A DNA stretch of 64,000 nucleotides, from NCBI RefSeq assembly GCF_030068545.1, contig NZ_JASJOR010000033.1, positions 1 to 64,000 on the forward strand, in the 5' to 3' direction. Below the pieces are notes generated by a model. That model was not told the origin of the DNA, made no database searches, and saw only the letters and a list, made by a program, of their open reading frames with translations. Source of the DNA: Xanthocytophaga flava. Lineage in GTDB: Bacteria; Bacteroidota; Bacteroidia; Cytophagales; 172606-1. This document shows positions 26,045 to 34,750 of this stretch, piece by piece (the first letter of the stretch is position 1; every line of letters starts with the position of its first letter). The position numbers were made by a program, and so were the translations under genes.

Positions 26045-29000
26045 ATGACTGCCTTTAAGAAACACTTTTATCTTCCTGTTACCTTACTTCTTGTTTCCTG
26101 TTTAAAGCCACTCAGTACTGATGTGATTACGATTGATGCCCAAACAGGAAAACAAAAAGCAAAACAAATAAAAGAGACTTCCTCCATTCAGTTGGCTGAG
26201 GGACTAAAAATTGATCTTTGGGCTTCAGACACTTTGTCACCCGATCCGGTTTCCCTGGAAATAGACCACTTAGGCAGGGCCTACATTACGCGCACTATTC
26301 GCCAGAAAAATTCGGAATTTGACATTCGCGGGCATCGCGATTGGATGACACCCTCTATCAGCTTTCAAACAGTAGAAGATCGTAGAGCTTTTCTTCGAAA
26401 AACGTTTGCCCCTGAAAATTCCCAACAGAACACCTGGCTCAAAGATCTGAATGAAGACGGAAGTCACGACTGGAAAGATTTAACAGTTGAAAAAGATGAG
26501 ATTTGGCGGGTGGAAGATAAAGATGGCGATGGAATTGCCGAAAGGGCAACAAAGGTTTTTGTAGGGCCAAGTGAAGAGGTTACTGATGTTGGTGGTGGTG
26601 TTTTGGTTAGAGAAAAAGATGCATTCTGGTGTAGTGGACCTGATATGTGGCGTTTGGAAGATAAAAATGGAGATGGCGTTTATGAGACAAAACAATCAAT
26701 CAGTCATGGGTATGCAGTACATATTGGTTTTGGCGGTCATGGTATGTCAGGAGCTATTCAAGGTCCGGATGGCAAAATTTACTGGCAGATAGGCGATATA
26801 GGTGCTAATATTACAGATAAATCGGGGCAAAAACATGAATATCCCAATGAAGGAATAATGGTTCGTTCCAATCCGGATGGGAGTGACTTTGAGGTTGTAG
26901 CACATGGTATTCGCAACGATCACGAATTTGTCTTTGATGCATTGGGTAACATTATTTCGTCAGACAATGACGGGGATCATCCAGGGGAAAGCGAGCGGCT
27001 GGTACATATTGTAGAGGGTGGCGATTCCGGATGGCGCTCTAACTGGCAGTATGGCAAATACACTGATCCGCGCAATAATAATTATAATGTATGGATGAAG
27101 GAAAAATTATATACACCTCGCTGGGAAGGTCAGGCAGCTTATATACTTCCTCCCATTCAGAATTTTCACAATGGGCCTACAGGAATGGTTTTCAATCCGG
27201 GAACGGCATTGGGGAAAGAATGGACAAATAAATTTTTCCTGGTTGAATTTGTCGGTACCCCCACTGGTTCACACATCTGGTCGTTTGGATTAAAACCTAA
27301 AGGTGCTTCTTTTGTTTTGGATGGTGATAAAAAACTCACTACAGGTATCTTGCCTACAGGTATTCGTTTCGGAACGGATGGTGCTTTGTATGCAGCTGAT
27401 TGGGTAACCGGATGGGATACCAAAAATTACGGCAGAATATGGAAGATTGATGTGGATAAGAATAAAAATGATCTTGAAGCTGAACGTAAGGAGACAAAAC
27501 GATTGATGGCATTGAATTATACTAAGCAATCTGAGGCACAGTTAACATCACTTTTGTCTTATGCGGACATGCGGATTCGTCAGAAAGCACAATTTGAATT
27601 AGTAGCAAGAGGTGCTAAAGGTCTAGAGATTTTCAAAAAACTGATTCATCAACAAGATAATCAGTTTGCCAGAATCCATGCTATCTGGGGCATTGGACAA
27701 CTGTCTCAAAAAGATAGAGAAACTGCCTCTATTCTCTCAGATTTACTAAAAGATACAGACCAGGAAATCATCGCACAAGCTGCTAAAGTGATTGGAGATG
27801 TACGTTATCAGGGCGCTAACCAAACGTTGATTTCTATGGTGAATCATTCAAATCCAAGAGTGAAGTTTTTTGCCACTCAGGCACTCGGGCGGGTAAAGGA
27901 TAAAAACGCCGTTTCAGCCATCTTGAAAATGATTGAGCAAAACAATGATGAAGATGTTTATCTGCGTCATGTGGGTGTACTGGCATTAAGTCGGATAGGG
28001 GATGTTGAGTCAGTTATCAATTTAAAATCAAATTCAAGTAAAGCTCTTCGCTTGGCAGCAGTGTTGATTCTGCGAAAGTGGAGAAACCCTGAAATCGCCA
28101 GTTTTTTGAAAGAAGACGATGAATATCTGGTTACAGAAGTTGCAAGAGCTATTAATGATGATTTATCCATTGCTGATGCCTTACCTGCTTTAGCACAAAT
28201 GGTGCAACAAACAAAGTTCACCAATGAACCTTTACTACGTAGAGCTATCAATGCTTGTTTACGGGTGGGTGGTGAAAAAGAATTGGATATGTTGATTGCT
28301 TTTGCCGGACGCACAGATGTTTCGGATGATTTACGGGCAGAAGCACTATCAGTGATTGGAACATGGGCTAATCCATCTGTACTGGACCGTGTGGATGGGC
28401 GTTATCGTGGTGAGCTAAAGCGTAACGCGACTATGGTCACTACCAAAATTAAGGATAAGATGGGAGATTTTCTGAAAAGTACTAATCCAACCATTTTGGT
28501 TTCTTCGATTGAACTTCTGTCTGAGTTGAATATTTCTGCTTATAATACTCAGCTTGTTTCCCTTTTGAAAGAGTCAGATAAACCGGAAGTGCGAGCAGCA
28601 TCCATTATAGCTCTGGCTGATTTGAATTATGCGGGCATTGAACAGGTGATAAAATTAGGAATGGAAGACAAAGAGGGTGCTGTACGAACTTCGGCTATTA
28701 GTCTACTTACTAAGTTAAAAACCAGTAAAGAAAATTTACCTTCCATTGTCAATCCTATTTTTGAGAAGGGTAGTTTTCGGGAACAGCAACAGATGTTGAA
28801 AGTATTGGGAGAAATGCCTGTCGATAATACAAGAGTTGTATTTGAGGATTTGATTCACCGAATGGTAACAGAAAAACTGTCTGCCAATGTAAAACTGGAT
28901 CTAATAGAATCAGTTGAAGGCACAAAAGATGAAAGTCTTATCCAAAAGCTTGAGCCACTAAAAGGGAAAGGATCTGAAACGGAACAATTTAAAGAAGCAC

Positions 29001-29428
29001 TGTTGGGAGGCGATAGTCGACAAGGTAGGAATATTTTCTTGTATAACTCAGCCGCTCAGTGTATTCGTTGCCACTCCATTGGTGGGGAAGGAGGCTCAGT
29101 AGGTCCCAATTTGCAAGGGATTGGTAAAACATTAAGTCGTGAGCAAATTCTGCAAGCAATGATAGAGCCAAGTGCGCGTATTGCACCAGGATATGGCAAT
29201 ATTGCATTAACCATGACAGATGGACAAGAAGTGACAGGAGTACTTATGAAAGAAAGCGAAGAGGAACTTATCTTAAAAACTTCGGCTGCAGAGCCTTTGA
29301 AAGTACCTCTCTCCCGGATTAAGAGCCGAGAGAATTACCCATCTGGTATGCCTCCAATGGGAACGATTCTGTCTAAACGTGAAATCAGAGATTTAGTAGA
29401 GTTTCTATCCAATATGAAGTCAAATTGA
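26045..29428 (+). CDS. PVC-type haem-binding lipoprotein with propeller, HEAT repeats and cytochrome c
   Basis: A 1127-residue lipoprotein (lipobox LLLVSC near residue 19). The N-terminal ~450 residues form the sorbosone/glucose-dehydrogenase-like beta-propeller common to 'PVC-type haem-binding CxxCH' proteins (GHGMSGAIQGPDGKIYWQIGD; EVVAHGIRNDHEFVFDALGN; NFHNGPTGMVFNPG). Residues ~490-960 are HEAT-like repeats (AQFELVARGAKG; RVKFFATQALGRVKDKNAV). The C-terminal domain has a single haem site C1006-I-R-C1009-H1010 and ends PMGTILSKREIRDLVEFLSNM. It probably oxidises a sugar or alcohol at the cell surface or in the periplasm and transfers electrons through its own cytochrome. It is followed after 33 bases by an ATP-grasp gene. 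Confidence 0.88.
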   Translation: MTAFKKHFYLPVTLLLVSCLKPLSTDVITIDAQTGKQKAKQIKETSSIQLAEGLKIDLWASDTLSPDPVSLEIDHLGRAYITRTIRQKNSEFDIRGHRDWMTPSISFQTVEDRRAFLRKTFAPENSQQNTWLKDLNEDGSHDWKDLTVEKDEIWRVEDKDGDGIAERATKVFVGPSEEVTDVGGGVLVREKDAFWCSGPDMWRLEDKNGDGVYETKQSISHGYAVHIGFGGHGMSGAIQGPDGKIYWQIGDIGANITDKSGQKHEYPNEGIMVRSNPDGSDFEVVAHGIRNDHEFVFDALGNIISSDNDGDHPGESERLVHIVEGGDSGWRSNWQYGKYTDPRNNNYNVWMKEKLYTPRWEGQAAYILPPIQNFHNGPTGMVFNPGTALGKEWTNKFFLVEFVGTPTGSHIWSFGLKPKGASFVLDGDKKLTTGILPTGIRFGTDGALYAADWVTGWDTKNYGRIWKIDVDKNKNDLEAERKETKRLMALNYTKQSEAQLTSLLSYADMRIRQKAQFELVARGAKGLEIFKKLIHQQDNQFARIHAIWGIGQLSQKDRETASILSDLLKDTDQEIIAQAAKVIGDVRYQGANQTLISMVNHSNPRVKFFATQALGRVKDKNAVSAILKMIEQNNDEDVYLRHVGVLALSRIGDVESVINLKSNSSKALRLAAVLILRKWRNPEIASFLKEDDEYLVTEVARAINDDLSIADALPALAQMVQQTKFTNEPLLRRAINACLRVGGEKELDMLIAFAGRTDVSDDLRAEALSVIGTWANPSVLDRVDGRYRGELKRNATMVTTKIKDKMGDFLKSTNPTILVSSIELLSELNISAYNTQLVSLLKESDKPEVRAASIIALADLNYAGIEQVIKLGMEDKEGAVRTSAISLLTKLKTSKENLPSIVNPIFEKGSFREQQQMLKVLGEMPVDNTRVVFEDLIHRMVTEKLSANVKLDLIESVEGTKDESLIQKLEPLKGKGSETEQFKEALLGGDSRQGRNIFLYNSAAQCIRCHSIGGEGGSVGPNLQGIGKTLSREQILQAMIEPSARIAPGYGNIALTMTDGQEVTGVLMKESEEELILKTSAAEPLKVPLSRIKSRENYPSGMPPMGTILSKREIRDLVEFLSNMKSN

Positions 29429-29461
29429 TCTGTTCTGTCGGCTTTTCTGTTTTTTAGTGTT

Positions 29462-30538
29462 ATGTCTAATCCTGTTGACGCATTTTCAGAGAGCAAAGTG
29501 GCTATTTTATATCAGGCCCAACAGCCTCCTGTCAAAGATGGTATTATCAAACCAATGAAGACAGGAGGATATGCTGATAGTGGTGCTGATATTGCTTACG
29601 CTCTGTTACAAGAAGAAATCCATGTGGTTACTCCTGTCTCTTCTCCTAATCCCAGGAACGATCTGGATTGGGTATTTCCAGATACAGAAATAGGTATCTT
29701 GAATGCATTGGCAAAAGGGGCAACGGTTCTCTGGCTAAATACGGTTTTATATGCATGTCACCCGATAGAAAAATTTGCTGATCAGAACTTGTTTGTGGTG
29801 GGACAGATTCCAGAGAACGTAGAAAAGTATGATGATAAGATAGTCACAAACCATTTACTGAAACAAAATGGTCTACCTGTACCTGATTCAGTAATCATTA
29901 CTATTGACAACCGGGATCAGGTGATAGTACCATTTTCGTTTCCTGTAGTAGCTAAACCAATCAGAGGCAGAGGGAGTCAGGGAGTATCAGTACTACATAA
30001 CTGGCATACATTGACTGAAACATTGAATTTGTTGTTTGAGGAAGGACAATATGGAACAGCTTTGTACCTGGAAGAATTCTTGCCAGGACAGGAAGTTACC
30101 ATTACGGTTATGCCTCCAGGTAAGTACTTTGATAAAGGCCAGGAGATAGAGTATCCTGGTTACTGGAGTCTGCCTGCTGTAAAAAGATTCAATCACGAAT
30201 CAGGAATTGCACCCTACAATGGTACAGTGGCTGTGACTAATAATAGCATTGTATTAACAGAAGAAGAATTGCAGACGAAAAAGATACAAACACTTTACCT
30301 TCAATGTGAGAAAGCCGCTGCCTTGGTAGAAGCAAAGGCTCCTATCCGAATTGATTGTCGGGCAGATAAAAATGGGCAGTATTTCCTCTTTGATCTAAAT
30401 ATGAAACCCAACATGACAGGTGTAGCCCGAGCACACAGGCAAGATCAGGATAGTCTGAGTGCCCTGGCAGCCCGAAAGATAGGTTGGGAATTTACGGATT
30501 TACTTATCAATATGTTGAATCAACGATGGAGCTTATAA
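29462..30538 (+). CDS. ATP-grasp (D-Ala-D-Ala-ligase-like) enzyme
   Basis: A 358-residue ATP-grasp protein. An N-terminal preATP-grasp region is followed by KPIRGRGSQGVSVL (phosphate-binding loop), YLEEFLPGQEVTITVMPPG (the adenine-site EEFLPG) and IRIDCRADKNGQYFLFDLNMKPNMTG (magnesium-binding D and N). These enzymes join a carboxylate to an amine or similar nucleophile through an acyl-phosphate. It resembles D-alanine-D-alanine ligase-like proteins rather than carboxylases. The product is unknown. It lies 33 bases after the PVC-type haem gene and is probably co-transcribed with it. Confidence 0.82.
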   Translation: MSNPVDAFSESKVAILYQAQQPPVKDGIIKPMKTGGYADSGADIAYALLQEEIHVVTPVSSPNPRNDLDWVFPDTEIGILNALAKGATVLWLNTVLYACHPIEKFADQNLFVVGQIPENVEKYDDKIVTNHLLKQNGLPVPDSVIITIDNRDQVIVPFSFPVVAKPIRGRGSQGVSVLHNWHTLTETLNLLFEEGQYGTALYLEEFLPGQEVTITVMPPGKYFDKGQEIEYPGYWSLPAVKRFNHESGIAPYNGTVAVTNNSIVLTEEELQTKKIQTLYLQCEKAAALVEAKAPIRIDCRADKNGQYFLFDLNMKPNMTGVARAHRQDQDSLSALAARKIGWEFTDLLINMLNQRWSL

Positions 30539-30675
30539 AGGACCCTGTTTGTTGTGTTAGTTCATGTAGATAAACAGTTGTGTGCACTTTCATTTAAACT
30601 AATTGTAGCTAGATATGCTAGAAAGAGTTTATTTATTGGTTACTTTCGCGCAATTATTCACCTGTCTGTAGTTGT

Positions 30676-31503
30676 ATGAGTAGTAAAAAAGAAGGGAACC
30701 AGTACGATAAGATATTTAAGGAGAATTTAGAGTCTGTTACTCTGGCACTGATTGAGAAGGTGCTTCAGATTCAAGTGGCCTCTTACGAGAAAATGCCACA
30801 GGAACTACAACGCACAGTAGAAAGAAGGCCTGACCAATTGCTGAAAATTACCGACAAGCAAGGGTACACTTTCTTATTACAGCTTGAATTCCAACTGGTA
30901 GATGAAGCTGCTATGGTATATCGGATGCTGGAATACAGAGGTATGCTCTCCCGAAAATATGAATTGCCTGTTAAACAGTATGTAATCTTTCTTTCCGATC
31001 CGCAACCGAAGATGCCGACTCATATTGAAGAACCCGATCTTTCCTATGCGTTTCGGTTAGTTCAGTTTTCGACCATTGACTATAAGTTGTTTCTCTCTTC
31101 TGAAAAAGGAGATGAGGTCGTATTTGCTATATTGGGTAAGTTTGGCGATACTCATCCGGAAGAGGCAGTTGCTCTTATTGTAGAACGCATAAACCAGACT
31201 TCGACAAGCAAAAGTGAACTGCAACGTCACTTGCAACAATTACGTATATTAGCTAACTTGCGTAAACTAACACCTTTTATAGAAATCATGATTGACTCGA
31301 TTACTCCATACATCAAAAAAGACGATGATTTCCTTTTTAGAGAAGGAAAACTGGAAGGAAAACTGGAAGGAAAGCTGGAAGGAAAGCGAGAAGCCATTCT
31401 AAAATTGCTGAAGGACGGAGTATTGACCACTCCGCAACTGGCTTCTTATTTTGATGTGACAGAAGAATTTGTAGAAGAGTTGCGGAAGACTCTCACTAAG
31501 TGA
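30676..31503 (+). CDS. Rpn-family recombination-promoting nuclease, copy 2 (intact)
   Basis: A 275-residue Rpn/Transposase_31 nuclease, the intact relative of 10372-11187. The core RRPDQLLKITDKQGYTFLLQLEFQ (about residues 51-74) carries the D...E-x-Q pattern of the PD-(D/E)XK-like fold; YRMLEYRGMLSRKYELPVKQYVIFLSD is typical of the family. The C-terminus has four 4-residue EGKL-type repeats and a small helical domain (LTTPQLASYFDVTEEFVEELRK). Rpn proteins promote recombination, and some defend against phage, with a C-terminal internal-start product acting as antitoxin. The in-frame ATG at 31288 (MIDSITPYIKK) is a candidate internal start. A terminator follows. Confidence 0.88.
   Translation: MSSKKEGNQYDKIFKENLESVTLALIEKVLQIQVASYEKMPQELQRTVERRPDQLLKITDKQGYTFLLQLEFQLVDEAAMVYRMLEYRGMLSRKYELPVKQYVIFLSDPQPKMPTHIEEPDLSYAFRLVQFSTIDYKLFLSSEKGDEVVFAILGKFGDTHPEEAVALIVERINQTSTSKSELQRHLQQLRILANLRKLTPFIEIMIDSITPYIKKDDDFLFREGKLEGKLEGKLEGKREAILKLLKDGVLTTPQLASYFDVTEEFVEELRKTLTK
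31342..31389 (+). repeat. Four 12-bp tandem repeats in rpn copy 2 (EGKL)
   Basis: Units GAAGGAAAACTG with third-position changes encode EGKL-EGKL-EGKL-EGKR. Because 12 is a multiple of three, copy-number change would lengthen or shorten the linker without frameshift. Copy 1 has EGKIEGMEQK instead. Confidence 0.85.
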
Positions 31504-31531
31504 GCTGTTTTTTATTCACAAAAATATCGTT

Positions 31532-31560
31532 GGTCTGGACATTGGTTCAGACCTCTTTTA
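31532..31560 (+). terminator. Rho-independent terminator of rpn copy 2
   Basis: GGTCTGGAC, loop ATTG, GTTCAGACC, then a T-rich tract; near-identical to the hairpin after copy 1. Confidence 0.85.
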
Positions 31561-31678
31561 TTTATACTATTTGCTACAGAAATACACTGCTTGAACGGTC
31601 ACAAAGAAGTATATTAGTCAACCTGAAATCTAGGAAATATATAAATACATAATCTCTACAGAAAAAGTAGGGATATAA

Positions 31679-31709
31679 TTTGGAAATCAAAAATTAGTCT
31701 CTACATTTG
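31679..31709 (+). promoter_or_regulatory. Promoter of riboswitch copy B
   Basis: TTTG (31679-31682), 19 bases, TACATTTG (31702-31709); an exact Bacteroidota-type promoter placed to start the riboswitch transcript near 31716. Confidence 0.7.
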
Positions 31710-31745
31710 CATCATCTTACTAATTAAGCACCACCAATTAATTAG

Positions 31746-31852
31746 TTAATTTATACAGAGGAAGGGAGAGAACAGGCTCGCAGAACTTCCAGCAACTTTC
31801 TGACCACCGGAAACAGTGCTACTTCCTGACCTTATTGGTAAAGATAAATTAA
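31746..31852 (+). promoter_or_regulatory. SAM-I-like riboswitch, copy B
   Basis: P1 is TTAATTTAT (31746-31754) with ATAAATTAA (31844-31852). Inside are GGAAG...CTTCC (P2), AGCAAC, CTG...CAG (P3), GTGCTACTTCC, and ACC-TTATT-GGT (P4) followed by AAAGATAA. These correspond in order to the GGCAACC, GGTGCTAATTCC and AAAGATAA elements of SAM-I aptamers. The next ATG (31860) is eight bases after P1 but opens only a 41-codon frame; the next clear gene is YceI at 32207. No methionine gene is near. The class call is from memory of the consensus. Confidence 0.65.
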
Positions 31853-31859
31853 CAAGACG

Positions 31860-31985
31860 ATGAAACAACTCCTATTCTCAGCATTTGTGAGACGTCTGTT
31901 GCACACAACAGGGATGTACTATTTCTTAGTTGAGCCTATGGATTATATCATAGCAAGCCACTATGAAGATAGTGAGTGTTGTTGA
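31860..31985 (+). CDS. 41-residue ORF behind riboswitch copy B (uncertain)
   Basis: It starts at ATG 31860, directly after the riboswitch P1, where a regulated gene is expected, and ends TGA 31983-31985. The peptide begins MKQLLFSAFVRRLL and ends CC; no family is recognised. It may be a remnant of the originally controlled gene, a leader peptide or chance. The remaining ~220 bases to YceI show no feature. Confidence 0.25.
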   Translation: MKQLLFSAFVRRLLHTTGMYYFLVEPMDYIIASHYEDSECC

Positions 31986-32206
31986 CAGAAATTTCTATCT
32001 GCCATTAGTTATAATCACAAACGTATACTGCCTGCTTTGTCGAGCTGCCTTTTTTGGTAGAGTGGAAATATCATGTCTTTACAATAGAAAATAAGTAACC
32101 AATCAACAACTACCTATAACCAATGCTTCCAGAACCCCTGGATTGAGAGATATTCAGGGCTACTGCAAGTTTTATCTTTTGATTTACCACTAAACCAACA
32201 GTAATT

Positions 32207-32839
32207 ATGAAACGTATTTCCTTTTTATTCCTTGCTATTATCGCTTCTGCTTTAGTATCCTTTATCGGAAAAGAAATTTCTAAGGGAGAAACAACGCTGA
32301 AAGTAGATACACAAGCCAGTAAGCTGGTTTGGACAGGCAAAAAATTTACTGGCCAGCATACAGGCAACATTGCATTGACCAGTGGCAATCTGATTGTAAC
32401 AGATGGCAAGCTGAAAGGTGGAACTTTTGAAATTGATACTCGAACAATTACTGTTACCGATATTACAGATAGTGAACAAAACGCCAAACTGGTAAAACAT
32501 TTAAAAGGTGATGACTTTTTTGGCGTAGAGAAATTTCCAAAAGCTACTCTGACAATCACTTCTGCTACCCCAAAGGGAGGAGATGCCTACGACCTTTCCG
32601 GGAAACTGACCATCAAAGGTGTAACTAACACAGTTAACTTCCCAGCTGTAGTGAAGATTGAAAAAGACAAAGCTACCGCAACTGCCAAAATAGTAGTAAA
32701 CCGTACTAAATATGATATTAAGTATGGCTCTAAGTCTTTCTTCCCCAACATTGGAGACAAGTTTATCTACGATGATTTTGAACTGGATGTAAACATTGTT
32801 GCTGCCGGACAATCTACTGCTACTGCAAAAGCGAAATAA
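32207..32839 (+). CDS. YceI-family periplasmic lipid-binding-like protein
   Basis: A 210-residue protein with an N-terminal hydrophobic signal (FLFLAIIASALVSFIG) and a YceI lipocalin-like barrel: LKVDTQASKLVWTGKKFTGQHTGNIAL, FEIDTRTITVTD, LKGDDFFGVEKFPKATLTIT and LSGKLTIKGVTNTVNFP. Family members bind isoprenoid or amphiphilic ligands in the periplasm. It stands alone, about 350 bases after the riboswitch unit and about 180 bases before the TPR gene. Confidence 0.92.
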   Translation: MKRISFLFLAIIASALVSFIGKEISKGETTLKVDTQASKLVWTGKKFTGQHTGNIALTSGNLIVTDGKLKGGTFEIDTRTITVTDITDSEQNAKLVKHLKGDDFFGVEKFPKATLTITSATPKGGDAYDLSGKLTIKGVTNTVNFPAVVKIEKDKATATAKIVVNRTKYDIKYGSKSFFPNIGDKFIYDDFELDVNIVAAGQSTATAKAK

Positions 32840-33021
32840 AACAGCTTTTAGCCTCTAAAGTAAAGTGTAAAAGTATAATTATAGTTAAAGTGTGAATGTA
32901 AGAAAGGGAATTAACCAATCTGATTTGACTTTGGGTATGGGCTTTGCCATTGCCTGCCCAAAGTCCAATCTTTCATACCTGTCACTAAAGTACAGCAACC
33001 ATACAACTCTATACAGTATTG

Positions 33022-34728
33022 ATGAAATTTTACTTCTTACTAGTTCTGCTGGTTTCCTCTGCCGTATTGGCTCAGCGTGTGAGACAGGAAGAGCATCATG
33101 CTCATTCGGGTGGAGGAGATCATAATCATCTGGCACATATACAAGCTTATCGACAGGAAACTGTATATGTTCATAATCTTCCTGCCCCGCATTTACTCAA
33201 AGGAGTTGGATCTTCTAATCTCAAAATAAAAACCTCTTCTGCACAGGCACAGGCTTATTTTAGTCAAGGGGTTGCTTTATTGCACTGCTTCTGGGATTTT
33301 GAGGCCTATCGTGCATTTAAAGAAGCTATTCGGCTTGATTCTGCCGCTCTGATGCCTTACTGGGGTTTGTACAGTGCCATCGGTGCTATTGAAGGAGATG
33401 ACTTTACAGCCGATAAATTATTGGCTATTCAACAATTGAAAAAGCTAAAAGAAACAGCTTCTGAACATGAGAAGCTATATGCGGATGCAATATTGGCAAG
33501 AGATGAAGAACAAGATGGAAGTAAGAAAGAATACCAAAAGAAGCTGGAACTGATCATTCACAAATATCCGCAAGATATAGATGCCAAGTTGTTTCTGGCA
33601 TTAAGCAAAATGGGAGGGTACGATGCGGCTATGAATCCACGTGAAGGACAGCTATATGCTGAATACCTGTTGCGTGATCTGCTGAAAAATTACCCTGACA
33701 ATGCGGCTGCTCATCACTACTGGATACATCTGATGGAAAACTGCTGTCCGGAACAGGCGCTGGAGAGTTCTGTCAAGTTACCCACTTTGGCACCTGCCTC
33801 AGGACATATGGTGCATATGCCAGGGCATGTGTATTATAAGTTGGGTGACTACAAAAAAGCGTATGATGCCTTTGCTGCTTCGCTGGCTGTCGACTCTGTC
33901 TATATGAAAGAGCAGGGAATTGCGGAAGTAGATGCCTGGAATTATATCCATAACATCAACTATCTTTTATCTAACTGTGCCGAAGATGGACGGTATGCAA
34001 CTGCACTAGTATATGCAGAAAAACTGAAAAACATGCCTGCTACCAAAGAACGCAAACGAAAATACGAAGGCCGTTTTTTTTATCAGGGGATAATTGCACC
34101 TGCCAAGATGGAACTGTGCTTTGGATTTTACAAGAAGGCTGCGGATCGTCTGTCTGCTATTCGGCTCGATCAGGATAGTTTATATACAACCAAAGCCATA
34201 GCCTACAAAGATGCTCTGTATTACTTTGCTTCAGGAATGCATGCGGTAAAAAGCAACAAAATCGCTGATGCCAGAAAGTATGCAGATGCATTGGATGCTT
34301 CGTTATGGCGCAACAGTCACCAATTGCACTCTGATGATATTATCAATACCCGTAGGCTAAATGATCTGAATGTAGCTTCTCTTGAATTACAGGGTGTAAT
34401 TAAAAGTGCAGAAAATAACTATAATGAAGCTGTTGTCTTACTGGAAAAAGCAAAACAGAAAGAGGATGACCTGGGATATAGTGAACCCCCGTCTTATGCA
34501 CGTCCGGTATTGATCAGTCTGGCCGAAACACATCTGAAAGCTCGTCAGTATGATAAGGCGATTAAGGCTTACGAACAACTGCTCGAAAGACACCCTAATA
34601 CAGCCAATGGATTATGGGGATTATACAAAGTTTACAAACAAAAAGGTGATTCAGTAAATACCAAAAAATATGCTGCATTGCTTGCACAGGTAGTGCAATA
34701 CGGCGACAAAACTCTATACCCTTTATAA
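33022..34728 (+). CDS. Secreted TPR-repeat protein
   Basis: A 568-residue protein starting at ATG 33022 (a TTG lies just upstream at 33019). A signal peptide (FYFLLVLLVSSAVLAQ) is followed by a His-rich stretch (EEHHAHSGGGDHNHLAH, about residues 20-36) that could bind metal. TPR-like helical repeats fill the rest, for example SQGVALLHCFWDFEAYRAFKEAIRLD, GDYKKAYDAFAASLAVDS and ARQYDKAIKAYEQLLERHPNTANGLWGLYKVY. It is the first gene of a co-directional set leading to the second SusCD pair. Its function beyond protein-protein contacts is not evident. Confidence 0.85.
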   Translation: MKFYFLLVLLVSSAVLAQRVRQEEHHAHSGGGDHNHLAHIQAYRQETVYVHNLPAPHLLKGVGSSNLKIKTSSAQAQAYFSQGVALLHCFWDFEAYRAFKEAIRLDSAALMPYWGLYSAIGAIEGDDFTADKLLAIQQLKKLKETASEHEKLYADAILARDEEQDGSKKEYQKKLELIIHKYPQDIDAKLFLALSKMGGYDAAMNPREGQLYAEYLLRDLLKNYPDNAAAHHYWIHLMENCCPEQALESSVKLPTLAPASGHMVHMPGHVYYKLGDYKKAYDAFAASLAVDSVYMKEQGIAEVDAWNYIHNINYLLSNCAEDGRYATALVYAEKLKNMPATKERKRKYEGRFFYQGIIAPAKMELCFGFYKKAADRLSAIRLDQDSLYTTKAIAYKDALYYFASGMHAVKSNKIADARKYADALDASLWRNSHQLHSDDIINTRRLNDLNVASLELQGVIKSAENNYNEAVVLLEKAKQKEDDLGYSEPPSYARPVLISLAETHLKARQYDKAIKAYEQLLERHPNTANGLWGLYKVYKQKGDSVNTKKYAALLAQVVQYGDKTLYPL

Positions 34729-34750
34729 ACAAACCATTCCCGACTATATA

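Larger units (their letters stand above)
31651..31855 (+). repeat. Inverted long repeat, copy B (promoter plus SAM-I-like riboswitch)
   Basis: Reverse-complement partner of 11642-11847, with four substitutions and one indel. The two copies face opposite ways about 20 kb apart. Confidence 0.9.
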
